Assembly (NCBI GenBank): GCA_003132865.1
Contig: PKYZ01000582.1
Location: 1-12,117 of the forward strand
DNA length: 12,117 nt
From: Bryobacterales bacterium
GTDB taxonomy: Bacteria > Acidobacteriota > Terriglobia > Bryobacterales > Bryobacteraceae
Direction of reading: 5' to 3'
Position numbers and translations under genes: made by a program. This document shows, piece by piece, positions 5,620 through 12,115 of this stretch (the stretch's first letter is position 1; every line of letters begins with the position of its first letter). Under the pieces are notes generated by a model, which ran no database searches, was not told where the DNA came from, and was given only the letters and a program-made list of their open reading frames with translations.

Positions 5620-8262
5620 ATGCCCGAAAACATTGCGCCCCCCAGTGAAGAACGGATTCCCTACCTGGAATCGCTAGTCGGTCAGGCCCGAACTGCCGCC
5701 GCCGTCTTTACGCAATACACACAAGAGGACGTCGATCGCATCGTCAAGGCGATGGTCCTGGCCGGACTCGATCAGGCTCAATATCTGGCCCGCCTGGCGG
5801 TCGAGGAAACCCGGCTCGGCGTCATGGAAGACAAGGCCCTTAAGAACATGGTGGCCACCGAGTTCGTCTACAACTACGTCAAGGACAAACGTACCGTTGG
5901 CCCCATTCGCGAGTTTCCGGACAGCGGCCTGGTGGAAGTGGCCGAACCCATCGGCGTCATCTTCTCGCTCACACCGATTACGAACCCCACTTCCACGGTT
6001 CTCTTCAAGTGCATCATGGCCATCAAGACGCGCAACGCGATGGTTTTCAGTCCCCACCCGAACGCCTGGCGCTGTTGCGCCGAGGCCGTGCGCATCATGT
6101 ATGAGACGGCGGTGAAGCACGGCGCGCCGGAAGGCGTCTTCACTTGCGTGGAATCGCCCACGCTGGAGGACAACGCCTACCTGATGCGGCACAAAGACGT
6201 CCGCCTGGTGGATGCCACCGGTGGGCGCGGCGCGTCCAAAGCCGCTTATAGCTCGGGCAAGCCAGCCTTGGGTGTCGGGTCGGGCAATACGCCGGTCTAT
6301 CTGGAGAAAACGGCGGATCTGGACATGGCCGTAGTGGACATCATTACCTCCAAAACGTTCGACAATGGAACGATTTGCGCCTCGGAGCAGACGGTGGTGA
6401 TCGACGATGAGATCTATGATTTGGCGCTGCGGAAATTCGCGGAACTGGGCGTGCACATCTGCAATGAGGCGGAGACGGAACTGCTCGGGCGCACGGTGAT
6501 CGATCCCGCGACCGGACGCATGCAGCCCATGGCGGTGGGCCAGAAAGCCACCGATATCGCCCGCATGATCGGCTTGAAGGTCAAGCCGCACACCAAGCTC
6601 CTGATTGCGCCGATAAAAGGCGTGGGCCGCGAATATCCCCTGTCGGTCGAGAAACTGTTCCCGGTGCTCTCGGTCTGCCGGGCGAAATCCGTCGATGAGG
6701 CGCTCAAGCTGTGTATAGACGTGAATCATCTCGGCGGCCTTGGACATACGGCGGTCGTTTTCTCGCGCGACGACGAAATCGTCCGGAAGTTCGGCGAGGT
6801 GATCAACGCGGGACGGATCATTGTGAATTCGCCGGGCTCCATCGGGGCGCTGGGCGGCGTTTACAACGATCTGGTGCCCACCTTCTCATTCGGCTGCGGG
6901 ACCGGCGGCGGCAACAGCACGATGGATAACGTGAATGTGTATCATTACCTGAATATCAAACGCGTGGCCCGGAGGACACATGCGCATATGTGGTTCCGCA
7001 TTCCCAATCAAATCTACTTCGACCTGAACGCCGTGGAGCATCTGCGCGATTTCCCGTCGCGCTCAACCCTCATCGTTACCAATGCGGCTCTGGAGCAAAT
7101 GGGCCATGTGGACATTGTCCGGCGCGCGATTCCGCCGCAAACGCTCGTCCGTGTCCTGGCCATTCCCGATGCGGAACCCGAAGTCAAGGTCGTCATGCAG
7201 GGAGTGGAGACGCTCAATTCCTACGCAGTGGACCAAATCGTCGCGCTGGGCGGCGGGTCCGTGATCGACGCGGCCAAGATCATGAAACTCAAGTACGAAT
7301 CGCCGCAGGCCGACTTGGAGGAGTTGGCCGCGCCGTTCCTGGATATCCGCAAGCGCGTGGTCCAGTTCCCGACCGAAAAAACGAACCGGGCGCGATTAAT
7401 TGCCATCTCCACCACCAGCGGAACCGGGAGCGAAGTCACTCCGTTTGCCGTCCTGACAGACAAAGTGCGCGGGCGCAAGGTGACGCTCGCCGACTACTCG
7501 CTGAGTCCGGATGTGGCCATCGTCGATCCGCAGTTCGTCATGTCGATGCCGAAAGGCCTTACCGCCGATACCGGAATCGATTGTTTGACGCATGCCCTGG
7601 AAGCCGGCGTTTCGATTCACGCCTCGGTCTACACCGATGCCAACGCCATGCAAGCGATTCGACTGGTGTTCAAGTACCTGCCCATCGCCTATGAGAACCC
7701 GCGCGACGAAGAGGCGCGCAGCATGGTGCACAATGCCGCCTGCATTGCAGCGCTGGCGTTTTCCAATGCGTCAGTGGGCGTGAATCACGCGCTGGCGCAT
7801 GCCTTCGGCGCGCGGTTCGGCGTCGCGCATGGCCGCGCCAACGCGCTCATGCTGCCGCATGTCATTGCGTACAACGCGTCGGTGCCCACCAAGTTCAGGC
7901 CGTCGCCGAACCAGCGGGCGTATGTCGCGCCCAAGAAATACGCCATGATAGCGGACCTGCTGGGCCTGGGCGGTCACACGATTGAGGAGAAGGTGAAGAA
8001 CCTGGTGACCGCCATAGAGCAGTTACTCGACCAATTGGCGATTCCGCGTTCGATTGCCGATCTCGGGATTTCGAAGGACGAATTCGAGCGGGCTATCCCC
8101 GATTTGGCCAAGATTGCTTTTGACGATCCTTCCTGGCAGTCGAACCCTCGCATGCCCCTAATAAGCGAATTGGTCGATCTGTTTTGGAGCGCTTATCGCG
8201 GGCGAAGCCCGGCGAAGGTAGTCAGTCCGCCGGTGCAACAAGAGGTCGAGGTATGCGTATGA
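5620..8262 (+). CDS. adhE: Bifunctional acetaldehyde-CoA/alcohol dehydrogenase
   Basis: An 880-residue cytosolic enzyme converting acetyl-CoA to acetaldehyde and then ethanol with two NADH (or the reverse). The ATG at 5620 is preceded by AAGGAAGGGAG; the frame is open upstream to 5461, but that part is unrelated leader. The N-terminal aldehyde dehydrogenase domain (about 10-445) has the dinucleotide-site segment TGGRGASKAAYSSGKPALGV (200-219) and catalytic C253 in DNGTICASEQ. A linker near 446-460 leads to the iron-dependent alcohol dehydrogenase domain, with GGGSVIDAAK (544-553) and TTSGTGSEVTPFA (598-610). Its iron ligands are D654 and H658 (GIDCLTH), H723 (VNHALAH) and H737 (AHGRANA). Every known catalytic residue is present and the length is normal for AdhE, which forms spirosome filaments. 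A fermentative, low-oxygen role is expected. Its stop overlaps the STAS gene. The leader contains GTCGAGG (5537-5543) complementary to CCTCGAC (5594-5600), just before the ribosome binding site. Confidence 0.97.
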   Translation: MPENIAPPSEERIPYLESLVGQARTAAAVFTQYTQEDVDRIVKAMVLAGLDQAQYLARLAVEETRLGVMEDKALKNMVATEFVYNYVKDKRTVGPIREFPDSGLVEVAEPIGVIFSLTPITNPTSTVLFKCIMAIKTRNAMVFSPHPNAWRCCAEAVRIMYETAVKHGAPEGVFTCVESPTLEDNAYLMRHKDVRLVDATGGRGASKAAYSSGKPALGVGSGNTPVYLEKTADLDMAVVDIITSKTFDNGTICASEQTVVIDDEIYDLALRKFAELGVHICNEAETELLGRTVIDPATGRMQPMAVGQKATDIARMIGLKVKPHTKLLIAPIKGVGREYPLSVEKLFPVLSVCRAKSVDEALKLCIDVNHLGGLGHTAVVFSRDDEIVRKFGEVINAGRIIVNSPGSIGALGGVYNDLVPTFSFGCGTGGGNSTMDNVNVYHYLNIKRVARRTHAHMWFRIPNQIYFDLNAVEHLRDFPSRSTLIVTNAALEQMGHVDIVRRAIPPQTLVRVLAIPDAEPEVKVVMQGVETLNSYAVDQIVALGGGSVIDAAKIMKLKYESPQADLEELAAPFLDIRKRVVQFPTEKTNRARLIAISTTSGTGSEVTPFAVLTDKVRGRKVTLADYSLSPDVAIVDPQFVMSMPKGLTADTGIDCLTHALEAGVSIHASVYTDANAMQAIRLVFKYLPIAYENPRDEEARSMVHNAACIAALAFSNASVGVNHALAHAFGARFGVAHGRANALMLPHVIAYNASVPTKFRPSPNQRAYVAPKKYAMIADLLGLGGHTIEEKVKNLVTAIEQLLDQLAIPRSIADLGISKDEFERAIPDLAKIAFDDPSWQSNPRMPLISELVDLFWSAYRGRSPAKVVSPPVQQEVEVCV

Positions 8263-8489
8263 CAATGAATGAGACCATACAGGAGGCTCTCGGGAAACTG
8301 GACAGCGCCAGGGGCGAACTGGTCCTGGATTTCTCGTCCGTGCGCCGGATCGACTCGAGCGAGCTCCGAGCCCTGGAAAACTTGGCCAAGGTAGCGGAAG
8401 AAAAATCCGTCAAGGTCGCATTGAGCGGCGTCAACGTAGACGTCTACAAGGTGCTCAAGCTGGTGAAGCTGAGGTGGCACTTCCAGTAG
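8259..8489 (+). CDS. Minimal STAS-domain protein (anti-sigma-factor-antagonist-like)
   Basis: A 76-residue protein. The ATG at 8259 forms ATGA with the adhE stop and has GAGG (8248-8251) seven bases upstream; ATG at 8253 or 8265 is possible. ELVLDFSSVRRIDSSELRAL (20-39) is the STAS strand-turn-helix, with S33-S34 at the place of the phosphorylated Ser of SpoIIAA (DSSG), but E35 replaces the usual Gly. VKVALSGVNVDVYKVLKLVKL (51-71) is the following strand and helix. The first STAS strands are missing or very short. STAS proteins of this kind bind anti-sigma kinases or act as docking modules. No kinase or sigma factor lies in the window, so the partner is unknown. The stop codon TAG lies inside a dispersed ~70-bp repeat, so the original C-terminus may have been replaced. 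Confidence 0.82.
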   Translation: MTMNETIQEALGKLDSARGELVLDFSSVRRIDSSELRALENLAKVAEEKSVKVALSGVNVDVYKVLKLVKLRWHFQ

Positions 8490-8547
8490 GACAGGCCTCC
8501 TGGCCTGTCCTAGACTGCCGCTACTCCAGCCCCGCATGCGCCAGCAC
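8478..8547. repeat. Copy A of a ~70-bp direct repeat with GGACAGGCC palindrome
   Basis: The core is a 25-base block (8485-8509) identical to the one at 9218-9242. It contains the perfect hairpin AGGACAGGCC (8488-8497), TCCT, GGCCTGTCCT (8502-8511). Similarity continues through TACTCCAG and TGCGCCAGCA to 8547. It supplies the stop of the STAS gene on the plus strand and, on the minus strand, the last codons (LAHAGLE) and stop of the PEP-CTERM gene. There is no T-run, so it is at best a weak bidirectional transcript end. Confidence 0.85.
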
Positions 8548-9084
8548 AGCGGACCTGGCGTGAATCTGCCTGCGGCGGAGGGCGCCGAATAGAAGACCGA
8601 GGATGGGAACCGTCAGAACGATGGTGGACGGTTCGGGCACCGCAGTTCCAACCAACGTATTGGAATCGTTCGAATTGAGTTCGTAGCACGTGCCATCGCA
8701 ACTGAATGCGCCTACGAGGGGGATTGCACCGCCCGCATCCGTCAGTAAGGAGCCCAGATAAAAGTCCACGTACGGGTCGAAACCCGGCTCTTTGGCGAAA
8801 AAGAGCTCCTCGACCTGGTCCGGGAAGGTAGGAAATCCGGGTATTTCAACACCAATTGCTCCGGGAGGCAAAGTGGCTGAGGAGGATTCGAAGTCATGCG
8901 CCAGAGTTCCTCCAGCGAAGAAAACGTCCCAGCTCGTAAAATCCATACTGTCATCGGTGACGAAGACGCCCGAAGCTGTCATACCATCCGTGAAGGTGGC
9001 GTTCAAGTTCCAGATGACGCCCGCCAACGCATGGTTCCCAAAGCCAAGAAGCAACACGGCCAGCGCTAGCATTTTCCATGGCAT
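8521..9084 (-). CDS. Exported PEP-CTERM sorting-domain protein
   Basis: A 187-residue protein from the ATG at 9084, chosen because GGAGG lies nine bases upstream (complement of 9094-9098) and it starts a clean signal peptide (MPWKMLALAVLLLGF, cleavage after HALA near residue 21). The mature part is a beta-rich domain beginning GVIWNLNATFTDGMTASGVF, as in many acidobacterial and cyanobacterial PEP-CTERM proteins. Near the C-terminus VPEPST, a hydrophobic segment (IVLTVPILGLLFGAL) and RRR form a PEP-CTERM signal, read by an exosortase (EpsH/XrtA type) for surface delivery. Such proteins normally end just after the arginines. This one carries a 15-residue tail, QIHARSAVLAHAGLE, whose last part is encoded by the dispersed repeat. 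Two Cys (in FSCDGTCYEL) may form a disulfide. The specific function is unknown. Confidence 0.88.
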   Translation of the reverse strand: MPWKMLALAVLLLGFGNHALAGVIWNLNATFTDGMTASGVFVTDDSMDFTSWDVFFAGGTLAHDFESSSATLPPGAIGVEIPGFPTFPDQVEELFFAKEPGFDPYVDFYLGSLLTDAGGAIPLVGAFSCDGTCYELNSNDSNTLVGTAVPEPSTIVLTVPILGLLFGALRRRQIHARSAVLAHAGLE

Positions 9085-9132
9085 AATCAAATTCCTCCGT
9101 GACATGGTTGCAAATCGCGACATGCGCTTTGC

Positions 9133-9141
9133 ATCATATCA
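9133..9141 (-). promoter_or_regulatory. Possible extended -10 promoter of the PEP-CTERM gene
   Basis: The minus strand reads TGATATGAT here, an extended -10 (TG-N-TATGAT), about 49 bases upstream of the chosen start codon. No recognisable -35 hexamer is found upstream. Confidence 0.35.
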
Positions 9142-9209
9142 CGTTTTCTTGCTGGCGGCCCTCTTGTTAGCCAGCGTGAAAGCTACTGGTACCCGCCGTT
9201 GGCTGCGCT

Positions 9210-9282
9210 CACTTTCAAGTAGGACAGGCCTCCTGGCCTGTCTCAGCGCTGCCCCTTACTCCAGTCCGGCGTGCGCCAGCAT
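9210..9282. repeat. Copy B of the ~70-bp direct repeat
   Basis: The 25-base identical core is at 9218-9242. The stem here is shorter, GACAGGCC (9223-9230), TCCT, GGCCTGTC (9235-9242). On the minus strand its right half encodes LAHAGLE and TAA, the end of the TlpA-like gene. Against copy A the differences inside the codons are all third-position: CAC/CAT, GCC/GCG, GGA/GGG and the stop TAA/TAG. In this gene the LAHAGLE end looks native to the redoxin family, so copy B is probably the source of copy A. Confidence 0.85.
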
Positions 9283-9693
9283 CTCCAGGAATTGCCTTTG
9301 CGTTCGCATGTCAATCGCCTGCGCGACGAGCTTGCGCTCACGGTCATACACGAAACTCTTGGGGATCCCTTCCACGTGGAACAGCTCGTTCACCTCTCGG
9401 CCCGGGTCGAGAAGGATCGGATAGCTGACATGGTGCTCCGCCATGAACGGCCGCACTTTGCCGGCTTCTTCGTCGGAGATGGCCAGAATGACCAGCCCTT
9501 TCTGTCCGAACCGCTGATACAGCGTTTCCAGATCGGGCATCTCCTTGCGGCAGGGTGGACACCAGGTGGCCCAGAAATTGACGAGCACCACGCTGCCGCG
9601 CAGCTCCTTTAACGTCCAGGGCTTCCCCGCCAGGTCGGAGAGCGTGAAGTCCACGCTCTGGCGGAGCCGGTCGTCGGCCTCCAGCTTGGCCAT
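9256..9693 (-). CDS. Redoxin domain fragment (TlpA-like), C-terminal part of the broken gene
   Basis: A 145-residue open part starting at an internal ATG and containing the complete thioredoxin fold. DFTLSDLAGKPWTLKELRG leads to VVLVNFWATWCPPCRKEMPD with active-site C45 and C48, the cis-Pro segment VEGIPKSFVYDR, and the C-terminal helix RQFLEMLAHAGLE. Without the upstream signal peptide it would be cytoplasmic, which is unusual for TlpA-like proteins that act in the periplasm on exported disulfides. No Shine-Dalgarno sequence fits this ATG, so the start is probably an artefact of the frameshifts. Confidence 0.75.
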   Translation of the reverse strand: MAKLEADDRLRQSVDFTLSDLAGKPWTLKELRGSVVLVNFWATWCPPCRKEMPDLETLYQRFGQKGLVILAISDEEAGKVRPFMAEHHVSYPILLDPGREVNELFHVEGIPKSFVYDRERKLVAQAIDMRTQRQFLEMLAHAGLE

Positions 9694-9876
9694 GGCCGCC
9701 GCGAACCGCGGGTCGTCCCAACGATACCTGGACGTGCTCGTACCGCCCGAGTTGCGCCAGCGTGAGATAGGGCATCGTGGTTGGATCTTTGCCGGCCGCC
9801 GCCGGCTGCTCGCGGAGCGCCTGAGCTAATGTGGTGGCGACTTCCTGCAAAGTCTCGAGGCCGGGATCGCCCTCGG

Positions 9877-10143
9877 TTACCGGTTGGCGAGTGACTCCGC
9901 CAAGATCTCCTTGTTTGGGCCGGCCGGCAGTTGCCGTAGCTGAACCGCCAGCCGTTTGGTGGTGCTCACCCGTTCGTCGTCGGGTAGGCCGCGCAGCTTA
10001 CGCATTTGCTCCATGATCGCCTTCTCCCGATCGCTCCAGACAATCTGCTCCTTCTGCGCGCGCAGCGTGGGTGGACCGGACAGAAACGCGGCCGCGGCAG
10101 CCAGCCACGCGCCGGCGTAGAGTTTAGACGGCATTCTAGTCAT
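9877..10143 (-). CDS. Signal-peptide fragment, N-terminal part of the broken redoxin gene
   Basis: An 88-residue open part. A hydrophobic export signal (AGAWLAAAAAFLSG) after a basic start is followed by a charged helical region (DREKAIMEQMRKLRGLP) ending SLANR and then TAA. The stop follows directly on the point where the downstream frame VTEGDPGLETL should join, so this is not an independent gene. ATG 10134 is an alternative start. Confidence 0.6.
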   Translation of the reverse strand: MTRMPSKLYAGAWLAAAAAFLSGPPTLRAQKEQIVWSDREKAIMEQMRKLRGLPDDERVSTTKRLAVQLRQLPAGPNKEILAESLANR

Positions 10144-10183
10144 TAATTAAGATGGTACCTCCGTCGCCCGCGCGCAGTTCCGA

Positions 10184-10218
10184 GCTGAAAGCCGACCGCT
10201 GAAAGCTGACCGCTGACC
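10184..10218. repeat. 14-bp tandem repeat upstream of the DUF507 gene
   Basis: GCTGAAAGCCGACC (10184-10197), GCTGAAAGCTGACC (10198-10211) and a half unit GCTGACC (10212-10218). The second unit ends in CTGACC (10206-10211), which lies 18 bases before TAAACT (10230-10235). The repeat may therefore supply the -35 of the DUF507 promoter; a 4-of-6 match makes this tentative. Confidence 0.7.
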
Positions 10219-10235
10219 GCGGGATTTGCTAAACT
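10206..10235 (+). promoter_or_regulatory. Possible promoter of the DUF507-ribokinase operon
   Basis: CTGACC (10206-10211), an 18-base spacer, and TAAACT (10230-10235) place the start near 10242, 24 bases before the ATG at 10266. The hexamers are moderate matches only. Confidence 0.35.
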
Positions 10236-10265
10236 ACAAGTTTCGCCGGTCAGAAAACATACAGG

Positions 10266-10853
10266 ATGTTGCTTCCCAGGGAATTCATCGCCTATCTCTC
10301 CCGTGAATTGGTGAAAAAGCTCACGCCTGCTTCAATTGAAACAAGCAATCCGCAGGCCGTCGCGGAGATCGTCACCAATGTCATCACCGGGGAACTAGCG
10401 GTCGAGGACCGCCTCAACGACGAGGTGCGCGAGATTCTGCAGCAGTACAGCGACTACATGCGCCGCGAAGGCGTCAGTTACCAGGAAATGTTCCGCAAGG
10501 TCAAGAACACCATGATTGCGGAACGCAAGGTCATCCGCGCTTCCGGACGCGACACCCACGACCAGATGAAGCTGTCGCGCGACAAGATCACCGACATGTC
10601 CCACAAGATCATCGTGGCGCTGCGCAAGACGCGGGAGTTGCGGATGAAGAAAGACCTCAACGAAGTGCGGCTCGAAATCGTCCGCGACATCACCGAGGTT
10701 CTGACCGCCGAGGAGAAAGTGGACCGCTTTGCCCGGCAGAAGATCCGGTCGCAGAAGCGCGAGATTCCCGAGGGCAGCGAGGAGTGGGACCTGCTGCACC
10801 GCAAGTACTATTCCGAAGAACTGAAAAAACTGGGCATCGACCTTGCAAGATGA
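10266..10853 (+). CDS. Tandem DUF507 protein
   Basis: A 195-residue protein made of two related halves. The C-terminal half (101-191) is a clear DUF507 domain: MKLSRDKITDMSHKIIVAL, DLNEVRLEIVRDITEVLTAE, KIRSQKREIPEGSEEWDLL, then HRKYYSEELKKLG. The N-terminal half (1-90) repeats the helical pattern more loosely (LLPREFIAYLSRELVKKL, AVAEIVTNVITGELAVEDRL, VSYQEMFRKVK). Single DUF507 proteins are about 90 residues, so this is a fused duplication, seen in several deep-branching bacteria. No biochemical function is known to me. It is highly charged, helical and cytoplasmic. Only AGG directly abuts the ATG, so initiation may not rely on a Shine-Dalgarno sequence. Its last codons, LAR and TGA, form the first of four 11-bp repeats leading into the ribokinase gene. 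Confidence 0.92.
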   Translation: MLLPREFIAYLSRELVKKLTPASIETSNPQAVAEIVTNVITGELAVEDRLNDEVREILQQYSDYMRREGVSYQEMFRKVKNTMIAERKVIRASGRDTHDQMKLSRDKITDMSHKIIVALRKTRELRMKKDLNEVRLEIVRDITEVLTAEEKVDRFARQKIRSQKREIPEGSEEWDLLHRKYYSEELKKLGIDLAR

Positions 10854-10888
10854 TGGCAAGATAATGGCAAGATGATGGCAAGATGATA
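10845..10888 (+). repeat. Four 11-bp repeats forming a chain of minicistrons
   Basis: GCAAGATGATG occurs at 10845-10855, 10856-10866 (with A for the second G of ATGATG) and 10867-10877, and 10878-10888 ends in A. The DUF507 stop TGA is in unit one and the ribokinase ATG in unit four. In between, ATG GCA AGA stop occurs three times (starts 10853, 10864, 10875), each start overlapping the preceding stop by one base (TGATG or TAATG). The last stop overlaps the ribokinase ATG as ATGA. Confidence 0.85.
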
Positions 10889-11827
10889 CCCGCTCTGGTG
10901 GTCGTCGGCAGCCTGAACATGGACTTCGTGGTGTCGGTCGACCGCCTGCCCGTGCCCGGCGAGACCGTGCTGGGCCGGGATTTCCAGATGATCCCCGGCG
11001 GCAAGGGCGCCAACCAGGCCTGCGCGGCAGGCAAGCTGGGGGCCGGCGCGGTTGCCGTGCGCCTGATCGGGCGGGTGGGATACGACGTCTTCGCCGACCA
11101 CCTGAAGGCCAGCCTGGCGGCCGCTGGAGTGGATGTGAGCGCCGTGCACGCCACCAAATCGCAGGCCACCGGCGTGGCCCTCATCTGGGTGGACAGGCAG
11201 GGCCAGAATTCCATCGTAGTGGCTTCGGGCGCCAATTACGCGCTGGCCGCGGCGGATGTGGAAGCCATGCGCAAGGTCTTTCGCGGCGCGAGCCTCGCGC
11301 TGTTCCAGTTGGAGACGCCGCTCGATACGGTGGCGGCCGCGCTGGCTCTGGCGCGTGAAGAAGGCCTGCGCACCATGCTCGATCCGGCGCCGGCGCAGCC
11401 CTTGCCCGCCGGATTCCTCGCGCGCGTGGACATCCTGACGCCCAACGAAAACGAAGCGCTGATGCTGCTGGGCCGCCCTCCAGCCCGCGTTTCGCGCGAC
11501 GAGGCTCCGGAACTGGCGGAAGCTTTGCGGAAACTCGGGCCGCGCAGCGTGGTGTTGAAGCTGGGCGACCGGGGTTCTTACTGCTGTGGCGATACCGGAT
11601 GCTTCCTTACGCCCGCGTTTCCGGTGGAAGTGCGCGATACTACGGCGGCCGGCGATACCTTCAACGCCGCGCTGGCCGTGGCTCTGGCGGAAGGTCAGCC
11701 GATGGAGCGCGCGGTCTTGTTCGCCAACGCCGCGGCTGGGATTTCCGTTACGCGCCTGGGAGCGCAAGCTTCCGCGCCCACGCGGGCCGAAGTGGACCGG
11801 TTCTTGAGTGTGGAAGAACAGGGTTAA
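10883..11827 (+). CDS. rbsK: Ribokinase (PfkB family)
   Basis: A 314-residue cytosolic sugar kinase phosphorylating ribose to ribose-5-phosphate with ATP. The substrate-binding start VVGSLNMDFVVSVDRLPVPG (8-27) and GGKGANQACAAGKLG (39-53) match ribokinases. TPNENEA (186-192) and LGDRGSYC (227-234) follow. DTTAAGDTFN (252-261), with catalytic base D258, is the ribokinase form of the PfkB signature (A where other members have G). All parts are present and the length is normal. The first ATG of the frame is used; no Shine-Dalgarno sequence precedes it, so it probably depends on translation from the DUF507 gene through the repeat chain. No ribose transporter or Rbs repressor is nearby, so a nucleoside-salvage role is as likely as ribose uptake, and another pentose is not excluded. 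Confidence 0.94.
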   Translation: MIPALVVVGSLNMDFVVSVDRLPVPGETVLGRDFQMIPGGKGANQACAAGKLGAGAVAVRLIGRVGYDVFADHLKASLAAAGVDVSAVHATKSQATGVALIWVDRQGQNSIVVASGANYALAAADVEAMRKVFRGASLALFQLETPLDTVAAALALAREEGLRTMLDPAPAQPLPAGFLARVDILTPNENEALMLLGRPPARVSRDEAPELAEALRKLGPRSVVLKLGDRGSYCCGDTGCFLTPAFPVEVRDTTAAGDTFNAALAVALAEGQPMERAVLFANAAAGISVTRLGAQASAPTRAEVDRFLSVEEQG

Positions 11828-11944
11828 TCGGGCCCCGCAGAAGAATCTACTGAAGGTCGATAGTCGTCTTACTTATGGCGCTTTCCGTGCCCACGCTTGC
11901 CGTGTCCGCAATCGTCGCCGGTCCGGCTACTGGTGTTGCGCAGG

Positions 11945-12115
11945 TCACGCCTGCTTCACAATTCCCAGGACCCCATAGCTGAGTTTAGGAAAGCCGAAAA
12001 CAGTAGACTTGCCATGCTTGACCTCGACCGAGGCTTCGAGGTTAGTTAGCGGTACCGCCCGAGGGTATGCTGCTGCAATCCGGCGGATTGGATGCCCTGG
12101 AATTACCGCGAGACG
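11945..12115 (-). CDS. Partial reading frame at the window edge, C-terminal 56 residues
   Basis: On the minus strand a frame is open from the window end to TGA at 11947-11945. The product contains AVPLTNLEASVEVKHGKSTV (20-39) and ends GFPKLSYGVLGIVKQA. Alternating beta-strand character and the VEVKHGKSTV segment resemble the closing beta-sandwich of secreted or glycoside-hydrolase-like proteins. That is a weak impression, and no family can be named. It converges on the ribokinase gene. The 117 bases between the two stops hold no other gene that I can support. Confidence 0.4.
   Translation of the reverse strand, partial: RLAVIPGHPIRRIAAAYPRAVPLTNLEASVEVKHGKSTVFGFPKLSYGVLGIVKQA

Larger units (their letters stand above)
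9256..10143 (-). pseudogene. TlpA-like thiol-disulfide redoxin gene broken by two compensating frameshifts
   Basis: Read as one gene this would give about 295 residues: signal peptide (cleavage near LRA-QK, residue 29), a helical N-terminal domain (LPDDERVSTTKRLAVQLRQL), a linker (VTEGDPGLETLQEVATTLAQ, then MPYLTLAQLGRYEHVQVSL) and a TlpA/AhpC-type thioredoxin domain with WCPPC. The gene is in one frame from 10143 to about 9882. It then needs one extra base near 9880-9883, because the frame otherwise meets TAA at 9879-9877. It returns to the original frame through one surplus base in the GGG run at 9719-9717. Both sites are short G runs, about 160 bases apart. Either assembly errors or real mutations are possible; if real, the redoxin domain could still be made from ATG 9693 without export. 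GGAGG lies 14 bases before ATG 10143. Confidence 0.8.

Noticed and set aside
5674..6747. A 357-codon open frame on the minus strand opposite adhE
   Set aside because: It lies wholly inside the adhE gene, which is complete with all catalytic residues. The antisense product is rich in R, H and G with no domain pattern, as expected from a GC-rich coding shadow.
8488..8511. The GGACAGGCC hairpin as a rho-independent terminator
   Set aside because: No T-run follows on either strand at either copy, so it is recorded as a repeat only.
9122..9222. A plus-strand frame upstream of the PEP-CTERM gene that looks like a signal peptide, and another ending at the TAG in copy B
   Set aside because: Both are short, have no ribosome binding site and overlap the divergent gene's control region. 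The resemblance to a protein end is too weak to call.
10808..11767. A 319-codon open frame on the minus strand opposite ribokinase
   Set aside because: It is antisense to a complete ribokinase, its composition is R, H and G rich, and it has no ribosome binding site or family pattern.
11869..11955. A minus-strand stretch of 28 codons ending in a G/H/K-rich HGKRGHGKRHK and TAA
   Set aside because: It is closed by stops on both sides with no usable start codon, and its frame differs from the partial gene to its right.
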